DNA of 54,612 nucleotides from Streptococcus suis (GCF_016775005.1 NZ_JAEUXI010000008.1:1-54612), one strand, 5' to 3'. Counted from the first letter of the stretch, positions 36,801 to 46,253 are shown. Numbers and translations: made by a program. The notes: generated by a model from the letters alone, not told the origin.

Positions 36801-37253
36801 CTGGTGCAAAATCGCTCCTTGATTGCCATGCTGGAGACGGTGGCCAGCTCCCTCCAGTCTATTATGATTATTCTGGTGGTCCTGTCCATTCTGCTGGGCT
36901 TGGTCATTCTTTATAATCTGACCAATATCAATGTGGCGGAGCGGATTCGGGAGCTGTCGACCATTAAGGTGCTGGGCTTCCATAACCGCGAGGTGACCCT
37001 TTATATCTATCGTGAAACCATAGTCCTGTCGCTGATTGGCGTAGTGCTGGGACTGGGCGGCGGCATCCTCCTCCACCGAGTCTTGCTGGAGATGATCGGT
37101 TCCAACTCTATTATCTTCAATCCCCAGGTTAGTCTGGAAGTCTATCTGATTCCAATCCTAGCAATCGCAGCTATCCTGACGGGTCTGGGCTGGTATGTCA
37201 ACCGCAGCTTGCGCAAGGTGGATATGCTTGAAGCCCTAAAGTCAGTTGATTAA
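33891..37253 (+). CDS. Large FtsX-type ABC permease with extracellular coiled coil
   Basis: 1120 residues, the partner of the preceding ATPase. Layout: helix 1 (about 20-42); an extracellular domain of over 500 residues, of which about 254-560 is Gln/Glu/Ala-rich coiled coil; an FtsX block with three helices (about 587-707); a second extracellular domain (about 760-985); a final FtsX block with three helices (about 987-1105). Inside the coiled coil, about residues 453-510 consist of consecutive 7-residue units of the form YQxGxxx. Such permeases act in mechanotransmission, lipid or peptide handling or hydrolase control; the substrate here is unknown. Confidence 0.9.
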   Translation: MKQKIYWKDVGQALLSSKGRFLSIFNLMMIGAIALIGLKVTSPNMEKTAQVYLEQAQTMDLAVMSDMGLDEADIAELETIEGAQLEMGFFKDVTLDSDQQAVRVFSKPSTISLYQVQSGHLPQSDDEIALSPSLAKGYKLGDQVKLTEPDRNGTVLTKTSFTLVGIVTSPEIWDNVTMGLASSGNGQLAGYALVEPSVFDSEVYMIARLSYDDLDDLAYYQDSYEAKVASYQQELDKFLADNGQDRLARIQAQGQEEIAIGQEELDTVKDDLAAGAAQLEKSRADIQSGQEQLEEARIQLQEKEVELAQAKYTLDQTKESLNQTKSRLDTSLAELERSRAFLEASKAELDQAASELEQAKSILASKQTELDQWASKINQVQADWFQKQESLKQIISQTLGPSQSLADYPDLLAQQTSLDQVKAGIDQELQAYNQAQSDYQAARKLLQEKETKYQTGLQDYQTGLTHYQTGRSKYDEGLAQYQAGLAQYEVGLAQYQAGQEQLTAGKNQLKVESAHISQAESQLAQAQSDFDKQKATAETEITQAQTDLSQAQSELKSLEEPIYQTYTRSTLPGGEGYTTYKNATGSIAAVGNIFPVVLYLVAALVTFTTMTRFVDEERTRAGLFKALGYTDRQIMTKFVLYGLGAGLAGTLVGILAGNFILSPMIAAIITESTVIGDAQLHFYPIWILLALVFALLSAVLPAYLVARKELKEKPASLLLPKPPVQGSTILLERLPFIWNRLSFTHKVTARNIFRYKKRMFMTIFGVAGSVALLFGGLGIRSSISGVVDRQFGDIMQYDMIVVDNSRASEAEKKVVDDILTSQSVASYLPIAYEQLTEEIDGLNQALTISLLVTEKMDLSDYIQLRQAGSGDLLSLTDTGIILSKKLASLYGVRAGDSLTLTIDQQPVTVKVAGVSELYAGHFIYMTAAYYEEVTGQAHQANASLVKVLQSSTSQSQDLAAQLLSQKGVAALVQNRSLIAMLETVASSLQSIMIILVVLSILLGLVILYNLTNINVAERIRELSTIKVLGFHNREVTLYIYRETIVLSLIGVVLGLGGGILLHRVLLEMIGSNSIIFNPQVSLEVYLIPILAIAAILTGLGWYVNRSLRKVDMLEALKSVD

Positions 37254-37480
37254 AACAGCCTGGGGATAGGCTGTTTTAACCCGAGCCTAGAAATGGGAAA
37301 GCGAGGCAGCCTGGGGATAGGCTGTTTTAACCCGAGCCTAGAAATGGGAAAGCGAGGCAGCCTGGGGATAGGCTGTTTTAACCCGAGCCTAGAAATGGGA
37401 AAGCGAGGCAGCCTGGGGATAGGCTGTTTTAACCCAAGCCTAGAAATGGGAAAGTTAGGCAGCCTTGGGATGGGCTGACT
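37252..37480 (+). repeat. 51-bp tandem array grown from an operon terminator
   Basis: The first unit contains the perfect terminator AAAACAGCCT/AGGCTGTTTT (37253-37278). Then come 51-bp units with identical or nearly identical sequence, at period starts 37311, 37362, 37413 and a decayed one at 37464. Each later unit keeps CAGCCT/AGGCTG and the linker CCCGAGCC-AGAAATGGGAAAGCGAGG. Because 51 is divisible by three, both strands read open here; neither frame looks like a real gene. No spacers, so not CRISPR. Confidence 0.9.
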
Positions 37481-37580
37481 AATCAACATAGCGATAGATA
37501 TCAGAAGTTCTGAATAAGTTTCCAATGGTCCTAGAAATGTCTACAAGTCAAGATTCAAATTGAGCATTAGATCCAAGAAG

Positions 37581-37609
37581 AATCACCCCAAATGTGGGTG
37601 ATTTTTTTG
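37581..37609 (+). terminator. Terminator before the M26 protease gene
   Basis: AATCACCC (37581-37588) pairs with GGGTGATT (37596-37603), then a T-run. A likely -10 TATAAT of the following gene lies at 37662-37667; its -35 is poor. Confidence 0.8.
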
Positions 37610-37692
37610 TTGAGAATTCAAGAAATTGCTTGAGTTTTTAAGTTAAAACATGTAAAATTAGTATAATGATATACTGTAAAAAGGAGGACAAT

Positions 37693-40600
37693 ATGGGTCC
37701 ACATCCATCCAAAGAAAAGGTCCAGCGCTTCTCGTTTCGGAAGTCGTCTTGGGGCCTTGTTTCTGCTACGGTTGCCTGCTTGTTTATGGCAAGTCCATTC
37801 CTACCTCACCCGAGCGTCACTGCCCAAGGTAGTGAGGTTCAAGTAGACTACCGCTATGTAACGGAAGCAGAGCTAACCAGTCAAGAGAAGAAACTGGTGA
37901 CAGAATCCTTACCAGGCTTGGCTAAGGAAGGAGATAGGGTTTACTACCTCATCTATCGTCCAACAGCCCAAAGCCTACCAAAGACTGGACAGAATGGTTT
38001 ACTTGCCAGCGGATTGGTCCTGGCAGGAGCCAGCCTCTTGGTCTATGCGGTAAAAACAGGGCGCAATGGCAAGAAGGCCTTGTTAGGCTTCTTTATCTTA
38101 ACAGCGACAGGTGCGGTAGCAGTGTCGCCATCTGGGCTTGCTATTACTAACCAGATTCTTTCCCATTACAACCAAACTTTATCTGTCAGTCAGGGTCAAG
38201 AATTGCCAAAACCATTGGAGATTGCTGGATATAGCTATTTAGGTTACATAGAAGAGGAAGTAGCGTCACCATCAACTGGGCAGTCTGTGGAAAACTCGGC
38301 AAAAGATGTAGTACTACCAGAAAAAGAGGGTCAGACTGAGGAAGCAGTGCTACCACAAGAAACAGCTTCAACTCCTGGTCAAGAGACTGGGGAAGTGGTG
38401 CTTGAAGAGGAGCAACCAACGACTCCGACAGAAGAAAAACAGGAAACCAAGCCTGAAACCACTCCGTCAGTACCACCGGTTTTACCAGTAGAAAAACCAG
38501 CGGATGAGCCTGTGGGCATCGAACCAGATCCATCTAAGGTAGAGGATGTAGTGGAGGAAATTCCTGCCCAACCTGTGGGCACTGAGAATCAGCAGCTTCC
38601 TCCTGTCGCAGGAGACCAGACAAGTCCTGACACCAGTGGTACGGAAGGGGCTCCAGACACAGCTCAAGAACTGCCCGTAGAAAAACCAGTTGATGAACCT
38701 GTGGGCATCGAACCAGATCCATCCAAAGTAGAGGATGTGGTGGAAGAAACTCCTAGCCAACCAGCTACAACAGAGACTAGCCCGAGTCAACCAGAGTCAA
38801 CGACTCCAATTCCAGTGCCAGGAGAGGTTGTTCAACCTGTTCAACCAGAAACGACAGAGACCCCACCTGTCCCAGAGGTGCCAAAACCAGCGCCAGAGGA
38901 AGAAACTCCTCCAGTTCAGCCAGTGGATCCAGGAACGGTTACTGAACCAGTTGAGCCAGACCAGCCAGTCGTTGGTGAAATTTCACCGAGTCAACCTGCC
39001 AATCCAGTTGCTGAAGCAGAACCTGTTTATTCCAAGCCGGACAAGTCGATTTACCATTCGAAACCGAGCCTTGAAATAGTGGAAACGGAAACTAGTCGTT
39101 TGGAGTCTGTACCATTCACTATCGAGCTGGTACAGGATACTAGCCTTCCAGCTGGTCAACGCCGGACCCAACGTCAAGGTGTCAACGGTCAACAACGGAT
39201 CCGCACTAAAATTTACACCGTAAATGGTCAAGAAATCAAGCGTCAAGACCTAGCACCAGAATTGGTAACCGCTCCAACCAAGCAGATTGACCTTGTAGGA
39301 ACAGGTGTTTTGACCGTTCCAAGTTTAACCATTACAGAAGTTCGACCAGATGCACTTGGAAGAGATGCAGACCTGCATTTTTCTCTGACAGACAGTAGTT
39401 CCACCTTCCGTTCTGCCAAGGCTTTCATCTATAAAAATGGTCAAAAAGTAAAAGAGGTTGTCATTACAGACCCGAGTCAGGCTGTTACAGTGATGGGCTT
39501 GGAACACTTTACCGATTATCAAGTGCGGACAGAGATTACCTATGACATTGGTCAAGGTAATCAGACCAAGCTAGAAGAAGCAACCAAGAACTTTATCCTT
39601 GAACTCAAGAAAATTGAAATCAAAGATGTCGATACAGTTGAATTATACGGTGTAGAAGATCGTCGTTATCGTCGTTATTTGTCACTTTCTGATCGACCAG
39701 AGCGGCCAGAAGATTACTTTGTGAAAATCAAGTCCGACCGCTTCAAGGAAATCCTCTTGCCAATCGCGTCTATCGAAGAGGTCACAGTTGATGGACAGGA
39801 GAAATTCAAACTAACCGCCAATTTGGATCAGTTGGTTCAAGATAGTCAAACTGGCTACCAAGAAAACTTTAGCTTCTTTATTGACAAGGTACCAACTAGT
39901 CAAGCAGGGATTTACACCTCCTTCAAGACCTTGTTGACAGCCATGCAGAACAACCGCAACGGGCATTTTATCATTGGTGCAGATTTGACTGCAGATGAAG
40001 TGCAATTGGATGCAGGTGCAACAGCTTATCTGGCAGGAGAATTTAAAGGTAGTCTGACAGCGGAACATAATGGTAAAAAATATGCCATCCATCATCTAAC
40101 CAATCCATTGTTTGATACCCTGAGTGGAGCAACTATTCAAAAATTGGACCTAGTAGATGTGAAAATTAAGTCAGAGCAAGACCGTGTAGGAGCTCTGGCA
40201 AAATCAGCAGTTAATACAAGTTTGACTGACGTAGCAGTTCAAGGGTCGATTACGGCGGCTGCCAACATCGGTGGTTTGGTCTATGAAGCAAGTGCAGGTA
40301 GCACTCTTCAAAATACCAGCTTCGAAGGAAGTATTACAGCCACCAATCCAGCTGTTGCCTTATCCAATGTCGGTGGTCTTGTCGGTCATTTGACAGGAAA
40401 TAGTAGCCAAATTCGTCAGTCTAAAGCTGTAGTTGATTTAACAGTTGCATCATCAAATCCATCCCACAGAACAGGTGGTTTGGTCGGTATGGTGACGGAT
40501 CGGGCACTCATTGAAAAAGCCTTTGTTCAAGGCAAGGTAACCAATTTTGGCAATAGTGGGCAAACAGGAGGAATCATTGGCTCAACCTGGAGCAATGGTC

Positions 40601-43494
40601 GAGCCCAGGATCTGCTAGCAGATGTAGTCGTGACAAATGGTAACCTGGTTCATGGGGATACCAATCATGTTCAAGCTAGCATTCCAAGAGCAGCAGTGAC
40701 TAGCCAATCCAAGGGTCGTACAGATCAATGGACTAGTATTTTACAAGGTTCAGAATTCACGAACCGTTTGACAAGCTATGGCATTTCTGCGACAACGTCT
40801 GATAGCCAAGTCAAGCATGAAGGTAACAAGTACAGTGTAGATTACCGCCGTTTGTCCAAGGCTGACAGCAACAAGGCAGTTGCTTATGCAAACTTGGAAA
40901 AACTCATGCCATTCTACAACAAGGAGTACATCCTTGAGATGGCAAAATACCTGCCAGCCAACCACAAACTCAATAGTAGCCTATTGGTGGATGTGGTGCC
41001 AATGGTTGGTGAACAGGTTGTGACCGATTTGAACAGTCAAAAAACAGCTATCAACCGCCTCATGTTGCATTTTGCAGATAAGAGTGTAGCCTATGAAACC
41101 CTACGCTTTAAGCAAGATTTTGCCAATAGACAGATTGCTGAATACCAGCTAGGCAATACAGGGCTCATCTATACCCCGGAATCCTTCCTGTCTGCCTTTA
41201 CCAAGCCACTTTCCCAGTTGATCAACGAATTGAGCCGTGTTAGCTTCCAATCCGATGCAGTACGCAGAGTGCTGGGAACAGATCGGACATCAGTCAGCGT
41301 GACGACCAAGCCAGAAGATGACAATTCCTCACGCTGGGCTATGGATTTGGGTGTCAAGCAGACGGATGAACAACGACCGCTATGGGCCTTGTATTTGGAA
41401 GATAGCTTCAACCAGGTACAGTCCAGCATCGGAGAGCAATTGCGGAAGCTTTTGAGTTCGGACAAGGCCATAAACTCTGTCGGGCTCTCGGTTGAAAATT
41501 ATGTGGTGGATAAGATTTCTAGAAATAAAGAAGCTCTCTTGCTTGGCTTAGCCTACCTAAACCGTTGGTATGACATCAATTACGACAAACTCAACATTAA
41601 AGATTTGTCCATTTTTAAGTTAGATTTCTTTGGAAATACAGAAGCTTCTGCCCTCGATACCATCATCGCCCTAGGACAGTCAGGCTATGATAACCTGAGA
41701 CCTAAAAATAACGTGACGACCTTTGCAGGTTTCTTGGCTGACGCCAAAGCACAGCTGGACCTCTTTACCTACCTTGAATCCTATCGCCAACTCTTCTTAC
41801 CAGGCTTGTCCAATAATGATTGGTTCAAACAGACTACTCGAGCTAAGATTGAAGAAGTGGAATCAGGCATTGATGAAGTTGCTCAATTGCAACGAAATGC
41901 GGAAAAACACAGCAAGTACAATCTTGGTGTATATGACCGCATCACCAATCCAAAATGGCAGTACCGAAACATGGTCCTCCCACTTCTGACCATGAAGGAC
42001 CCAAGTGTCTATGTCCTATCAACTATGTCCACCCTTTCCTTTGGAGCCTTTGAACGCTACCACAATGACTCTATGGACAAGGAGATGACCGTTGAGGAAT
42101 ACATGAATCAGAAAGTCGCTCAGGCAGGCCGTTGGCAGGCAAATTACTTTGACTTCTGGTACCGCGTTTTAGACAGGGAAAATAGAGAAAAACTCTTCCA
42201 AAGCTTTATCAACTATGACGGCTTTAACTTCCAAACAAACGGAAAAGGTGTTGCTTGGACAAGATTGAAAGATACCCAGCATAAGTCTATCAAGGATTTC
42301 TTTGGACCAGTTGGAAAATGGTATGACTTCATGGGATCTGGTGCTTATGCAACAGGCATCTTTACCCACTTTGAAGTGGACCGAATTCTTGACCAGTATG
42401 GTAGTTCTATCTTCACCCACGAAATGGTCCACAACTTTGATGGCAATATCTATCTAATGGGCCACGGTCGCCGTGTTGGTGAAGGGGCGGAAGTCTTCTC
42501 CGAAGGCTTGTTGCAAAACCCAACCGCATTGAACTCTGCTATCTTGGGAATTAATACCATGTTCACAGGTGATTCCAATGCGACAGACCGCTTCCACACC
42601 GCCGATCCAACTAATCGCTTTAAGTCGGTAGAAGATTTGGAACAATACATGCGTGGTATGATGGATACGGTTTACTTCTTGGATTACCTGGAAGCTAACA
42701 GTGTGCTTAAGAAGGATGCTAAAGTCAAGCAGGATTGGTACCGCCAAATCGGAAACTGGTATGATCTAGACAAGGATCAGAAAGAAACAACTGCTTTGGC
42801 TGGAAATTCCATTCAACCACTGACAGATGAGGTTGCAAATCGCTTGCAATCAATCAGTGATTTGGTTGACAACAATATCATTAACCGTCGTGACTATTGG
42901 AATCAAGAAGATAAATTGGCACGGAATTCTTACTACACTATCAAACTATTCTCGCCGATTTATGCAGCCCTATCTAACGAATCAGGTGCACCGGGTGATA
43001 TCATGTTCAAACGGATGGCCTTTGAACTGCTGGCTGAAAAAGGCTATGTACACGGCTTTATTCCTTATGTAAGTAACCAATTGAGTCAAACGGCTGCTGA
43101 CAAGGGCTACAAGTATTTTGACTCTTGGTATGGAAGAGAAGTTGGTTTGGTAACGGATAAGATTGTCTTTGACCATGTTTTTGAAAAGGACGGTTACCAA
43201 GACTGGGCTTCCTTCAAGAAAGCTATGTACCAACGCCGAATCGATCAGAAAGATAAACTCATCGACATCACAATCGAATACAAGTTGGGAGACCGTTATT
43301 CATCTGAAAGAGTTCACATTCAAACCTTTGAACAACTAGAAAGTCTGATGAATGCTGCAGTAGATTATGACTATGCAAACCGTGAAAAAGTAGAAGCAGA
43401 TCCAAAACATAGCTGGGTCAACCTGCTCAAAGAACGTGTTTACAATGCCTTGCTACGGCAGACTAATGATTTCAGAACCTCTATTTTTGAATAG
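37693..43494 (+). CDS. M26-family zinc metalloprotease (IgA1 protease/Zmp type), cell-wall anchored
   Basis: 1933 residues. A signal peptide with a YSIRK-like FSFRKSSWGLVSA is followed by an unusual N-terminal sortase motif LPKTG (95-99) and two hydrophobic helices, as in other streptococcal IgA1 proteases. A Pro/Glu-rich stalk (about 190-450) holds two copies of EPVGIEPDPSKVEDVVEE. A G5 domain (about 465-545) and GLUG-type repeats (IGGLVYEA, VGGLVGHL, TGGLVGMV; about 850-940) follow. The catalytic domain has HEMVH (1576-1580) and the third zinc ligand Glu1600, the 24-residue spacing known for this family. Substrate (IgA1, mucin, or other) is not decidable. ATG 37693 follows AAAAAGGAGG. Confidence 0.93.
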   Translation: MGPHPSKEKVQRFSFRKSSWGLVSATVACLFMASPFLPHPSVTAQGSEVQVDYRYVTEAELTSQEKKLVTESLPGLAKEGDRVYYLIYRPTAQSLPKTGQNGLLASGLVLAGASLLVYAVKTGRNGKKALLGFFILTATGAVAVSPSGLAITNQILSHYNQTLSVSQGQELPKPLEIAGYSYLGYIEEEVASPSTGQSVENSAKDVVLPEKEGQTEEAVLPQETASTPGQETGEVVLEEEQPTTPTEEKQETKPETTPSVPPVLPVEKPADEPVGIEPDPSKVEDVVEEIPAQPVGTENQQLPPVAGDQTSPDTSGTEGAPDTAQELPVEKPVDEPVGIEPDPSKVEDVVEETPSQPATTETSPSQPESTTPIPVPGEVVQPVQPETTETPPVPEVPKPAPEEETPPVQPVDPGTVTEPVEPDQPVVGEISPSQPANPVAEAEPVYSKPDKSIYHSKPSLEIVETETSRLESVPFTIELVQDTSLPAGQRRTQRQGVNGQQRIRTKIYTVNGQEIKRQDLAPELVTAPTKQIDLVGTGVLTVPSLTITEVRPDALGRDADLHFSLTDSSSTFRSAKAFIYKNGQKVKEVVITDPSQAVTVMGLEHFTDYQVRTEITYDIGQGNQTKLEEATKNFILELKKIEIKDVDTVELYGVEDRRYRRYLSLSDRPERPEDYFVKIKSDRFKEILLPIASIEEVTVDGQEKFKLTANLDQLVQDSQTGYQENFSFFIDKVPTSQAGIYTSFKTLLTAMQNNRNGHFIIGADLTADEVQLDAGATAYLAGEFKGSLTAEHNGKKYAIHHLTNPLFDTLSGATIQKLDLVDVKIKSEQDRVGALAKSAVNTSLTDVAVQGSITAAANIGGLVYEASAGSTLQNTSFEGSITATNPAVALSNVGGLVGHLTGNSSQIRQSKAVVDLTVASSNPSHRTGGLVGMVTDRALIEKAFVQGKVTNFGNSGQTGGIIGSTWSNGRAQDLLADVVVTNGNLVHGDTNHVQASIPRAAVTSQSKGRTDQWTSILQGSEFTNRLTSYGISATTSDSQVKHEGNKYSVDYRRLSKADSNKAVAYANLEKLMPFYNKEYILEMAKYLPANHKLNSSLLVDVVPMVGEQVVTDLNSQKTAINRLMLHFADKSVAYETLRFKQDFANRQIAEYQLGNTGLIYTPESFLSAFTKPLSQLINELSRVSFQSDAVRRVLGTDRTSVSVTTKPEDDNSSRWAMDLGVKQTDEQRPLWALYLEDSFNQVQSSIGEQLRKLLSSDKAINSVGLSVENYVVDKISRNKEALLLGLAYLNRWYDINYDKLNIKDLSIFKLDFFGNTEASALDTIIALGQSGYDNLRPKNNVTTFAGFLADAKAQLDLFTYLESYRQLFLPGLSNNDWFKQTTRAKIEEVESGIDEVAQLQRNAEKHSKYNLGVYDRITNPKWQYRNMVLPLLTMKDPSVYVLSTMSTLSFGAFERYHNDSMDKEMTVEEYMNQKVAQAGRWQANYFDFWYRVLDRENREKLFQSFINYDGFNFQTNGKGVAWTRLKDTQHKSIKDFFGPVGKWYDFMGSGAYATGIFTHFEVDRILDQYGSSIFTHEMVHNFDGNIYLMGHGRRVGEGAEVFSEGLLQNPTALNSAILGINTMFTGDSNATDRFHTADPTNRFKSVEDLEQYMRGMMDTVYFLDYLEANSVLKKDAKVKQDWYRQIGNWYDLDKDQKETTALAGNSIQPLTDEVANRLQSISDLVDNNIINRRDYWNQEDKLARNSYYTIKLFSPIYAALSNESGAPGDIMFKRMAFELLAEKGYVHGFIPYVSNQLSQTAADKGYKYFDSWYGREVGLVTDKIVFDHVFEKDGYQDWASFKKAMYQRRIDQKDKLIDITIEYKLGDRYSSERVHIQTFEQLESLMNAAVDYDYANREKVEADPKHSWVNLLKERVYNALLRQTNDFRTSIFE

Positions 43495-43499
43495 GCAAG

Positions 43500-43526
43500 A
43501 GCATCTCCGCAAGGAGATGTTTTTGT
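43500..43526 (+). terminator. Terminator after the M26 protease gene
   Basis: GCATCTCC-GCAA-GGAGATGT with a following T-run. Confidence 0.85.
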
Positions 43527-43601
43527 CATAGACAAACCCATGCAAATTCGCAAGCTTTTTTGTGATTTTCAATTCAAAGCCAGCTGGATTATACCCATCC
43601 A

Positions 43602-43610
43602 TGCTATAAT
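43602..43610 (+). promoter_or_regulatory. Extended -10 promoter of polA
   Basis: TGC-TATAAT ends 6 bp before the polA ATG, so the expected transcription start coincides with the start codon. No Shine-Dalgarno sequence is present. Confidence 0.65.
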
Positions 43611-43616
43611 AGACCT

Positions 43617-46253
43617 ATGAAAAAAAATAAATTACTACTTATCGATGGCTCTTCGGTAGCCTTCCGTGCCTTCTTTGCACTTTATAACCAAATTGACCGC
43701 TTCAAGAATGCCAATGGTCTCCATACCAACGCCATTTACGGCTTCAACCTCATGCTGGACCACATGATGAAGCGGATTGAGCCGACCCACATCCTCGTGG
43801 CTTTTGACGCCGGCAAGACCACCTTCCGTACCGAGATGTACGCCGATTACAAGGCGGGCCGTGCCAAGACGCCCGACGAGTTCCGCGAACAGTTTCCTTT
43901 TATCCGTCAGATGCTGGATGCTATGGGGGTCAAGTACTATGAGCTAGCTCAGTACGAGGCAGACGATATTATCGGTACCTTGGACAAAATGGCAGAGCGG
44001 ACAGACATTCCTTTCGATGTGACCATTGTCAGCGGTGACAAGGACTTGATTCAGCTGACAGACGAAAATACCGTTGTCGAGATTTCCAAGAAAGGCGTTG
44101 CCGAATTCGAAGAATTTACCCCAGCCTACCTCATGGAAAAAATGGGTATCACTCCTGCTCAGTTTATCGACCTCAAGGCCCTCATGGGCGATAAGTCCGA
44201 TAACATCCCTGGCGTGACCAAAATCGGTGAAAAGACAGGTCTCAAACTCCTGATTGAACACGGGTCACTAGACGGCATTTACGAAAACATCGACAGCATG
44301 AAAGCGTCCAAGATGAAAGAAAACCTGATTGCGGATAGGGAACAGGCCTTCCTATCGCGCACTCTTGCCACCATTGATACCAATGCTCCTATTGAAATCG
44401 GACTGGATGACCTGATCTATGAAGGTCCCAAGGTAGAAGAACTCGGTCAATTCTACGATGACATGGGCTTCAAGCAGTTGCGGGCTCAGTTGGGAACTAG
44501 TGCTGAGGAAGAACTTCCTGCAGTCGAGTTTCAAACAGTCACCGAATTGACTGAGGACATGCTGCAGGCAGATCAATTTTTCTATTTTGAAATCTTGGGT
44601 GAAAACTACCACCGAGAAGACTTGGTAGGACTAGCTTGGGGAGACAAAGAACAGATTTATGTCGGAGGTCCAGAGCTGCTGGACAGTCCAATCTTGCGTG
44701 ATTTCCTAGAGAAGCAGACTATTAAGACCTATGACTTCAAGCGTGGAAAAGTCCTCCTAGCCCGTCACGGCTTGGATCTGCCATTGGCTAGCTTTGACAG
44801 CCGTCTGGCAAAGTACCTCCTGTCAACAGTCGAAGACAATGCCATCACCACTATTGCCAACCTTTATGGTCAAACTCGTTTAGTTCCCGACGAAGTAGTC
44901 TATGGCAAGGGTGCAAAATTGGCTCTCCCAGAACGAGCAGAATACTTCCCACATCTTGCCAACAAGCTACAGGTTCTTATCGAAACAGAAGCAGTCATGC
45001 TAGAAAAACTGGAAGAAAACCAGCAAGTTTCCCTTCTTTTTGACATGGAATTGCCCCTAGCAAATGTCCTAGCCAAGATGGAAATCACAGGCATCAAGGT
45101 TCAAAAAGAAACCTTGCAGACCATGCAGGCTGAAAATGAAGTCTTGATCGAACAGTTGACCAAGGAAATCTATGAATTGGCGGGTCAGGAGTTTAATATC
45201 AATTCGCCGAAACAACTGGGAACTATTCTTTTTGAAGACATGGGCTTGCCTTTGGAATACACCAAGAAAACCAAAACAGGCTACTCAACTGCAGTGGATG
45301 TTCTAGAACGCTTGGCCCCAATTGCCCCAGTCGTCTCCAAGATTTTGGACTACCGTCAGATTACCAAGCTCCAATCAACCTATGTGATTGGCTTGCAGGA
45401 TGCCATTTTAGAAGACGGCAAAATCCATACTCGTTATGTACAGGATTTGACTCAGACAGGTCGTCTGTCTTCTACAGATCCTAACCTGCAAAATATCCCT
45501 GTCCGATTGGAACAAGGTCGCTTGATTCGTAAGGCTTTTGTACCTTCGCTTGAAGACAGTGTTCTTCTGGCTTCGGATTATTCACAGATTGAATTGCGCG
45601 TCTTGGCGCATATTTCTCAAGATGAGCATTTGATTGAAGCCTTCAAACGAGGCGATGATATCCATACCTCTACAGCCATGCGGGTCTTCGGCATTGAAAA
45701 AGCAGAAGATGTGACAGCAAATGACCGCCGCAATGCCAAGGCAGTAAACTTTGGAGTGGTTTATGGTATCTCTGACTTTGGCTTGTCCAATAACTTGGGC
45801 ATTACCCGTAAGGAAGCCAAGGACTATATCGATACCTATTTTGAACGTTTCCCAGGTATCAAGAATTACATGGAAACCATCGTCCGTGAGGCACGAGATA
45901 AGGGCTTTGTAGAAACTATTTACAAACGTCGCCGTGAATTGCCAGAAATCAATTCCCGCAATTTCAATGTCCGAAATTTTGCCGAGCGAACAGCCATCAA
46001 CTCTCCTATCCAAGGATCAGCTGCTGATATCCTCAAGGTGGCCATGATTAACTTGGACAAGGCCATTGAAGAAGCAGGTTTGACAGCTCGCTTGCTCCTG
46101 CAAGTCCATGACGAAATTGTCTTGGAAGTGCCGAAAGCAGAATTGGAAACAGTAAAAGCCCTCGTTAAAGAAACCATGGAATCAGCCATCGCCTTGTCAG
46201 TCCCATTGATTGCCGATGAAAATGATGGCCAAACCTGGTATGAAGCAAAATAG
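43617..46253 (+). CDS. polA: DNA polymerase I
   Basis: 878 residues. An N-terminal 5' nuclease domain (1-290; FDAGKTTFRTE, YEADDIIGTL, GDKSDNIPGV) is followed by a 3'-5' exonuclease-like domain (about 300-470) whose catalytic acids are lost (FFYFEILGEN where active enzymes have DTE), so no proofreading is expected. The polymerase domain has motif A DYSQIELRVLAH near 655, motif B RRNAKAVNFGVVYG and motif C LLQVHDEIVLE near 832. It functions in Okazaki fragment processing and repair. The start lies only 6 bp after the -10, which suggests a leaderless message. Confidence 0.96.
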   Translation: MKKNKLLLIDGSSVAFRAFFALYNQIDRFKNANGLHTNAIYGFNLMLDHMMKRIEPTHILVAFDAGKTTFRTEMYADYKAGRAKTPDEFREQFPFIRQMLDAMGVKYYELAQYEADDIIGTLDKMAERTDIPFDVTIVSGDKDLIQLTDENTVVEISKKGVAEFEEFTPAYLMEKMGITPAQFIDLKALMGDKSDNIPGVTKIGEKTGLKLLIEHGSLDGIYENIDSMKASKMKENLIADREQAFLSRTLATIDTNAPIEIGLDDLIYEGPKVEELGQFYDDMGFKQLRAQLGTSAEEELPAVEFQTVTELTEDMLQADQFFYFEILGENYHREDLVGLAWGDKEQIYVGGPELLDSPILRDFLEKQTIKTYDFKRGKVLLARHGLDLPLASFDSRLAKYLLSTVEDNAITTIANLYGQTRLVPDEVVYGKGAKLALPERAEYFPHLANKLQVLIETEAVMLEKLEENQQVSLLFDMELPLANVLAKMEITGIKVQKETLQTMQAENEVLIEQLTKEIYELAGQEFNINSPKQLGTILFEDMGLPLEYTKKTKTGYSTAVDVLERLAPIAPVVSKILDYRQITKLQSTYVIGLQDAILEDGKIHTRYVQDLTQTGRLSSTDPNLQNIPVRLEQGRLIRKAFVPSLEDSVLLASDYSQIELRVLAHISQDEHLIEAFKRGDDIHTSTAMRVFGIEKAEDVTANDRRNAKAVNFGVVYGISDFGLSNNLGITRKEAKDYIDTYFERFPGIKNYMETIVREARDKGFVETIYKRRRELPEINSRNFNVRNFAERTAINSPIQGSAADILKVAMINLDKAIEEAGLTARLLLQVHDEIVLEVPKAELETVKALVKETMESAIALSVPLIADENDGQTWYEAK

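Noticed and set aside
37252..37480. CRISPR array
   Set aside because: Units are contiguous without unique spacers and no cas genes are near.
37250..37525. Open frames on both strands across the 51-bp array (17-residue protein repeats)
   Set aside because: The openness follows from a unit length divisible by three and lack of stop codons in one unit. There is no ribosome binding site, and the sequence is a terminator-derived non-coding repeat.
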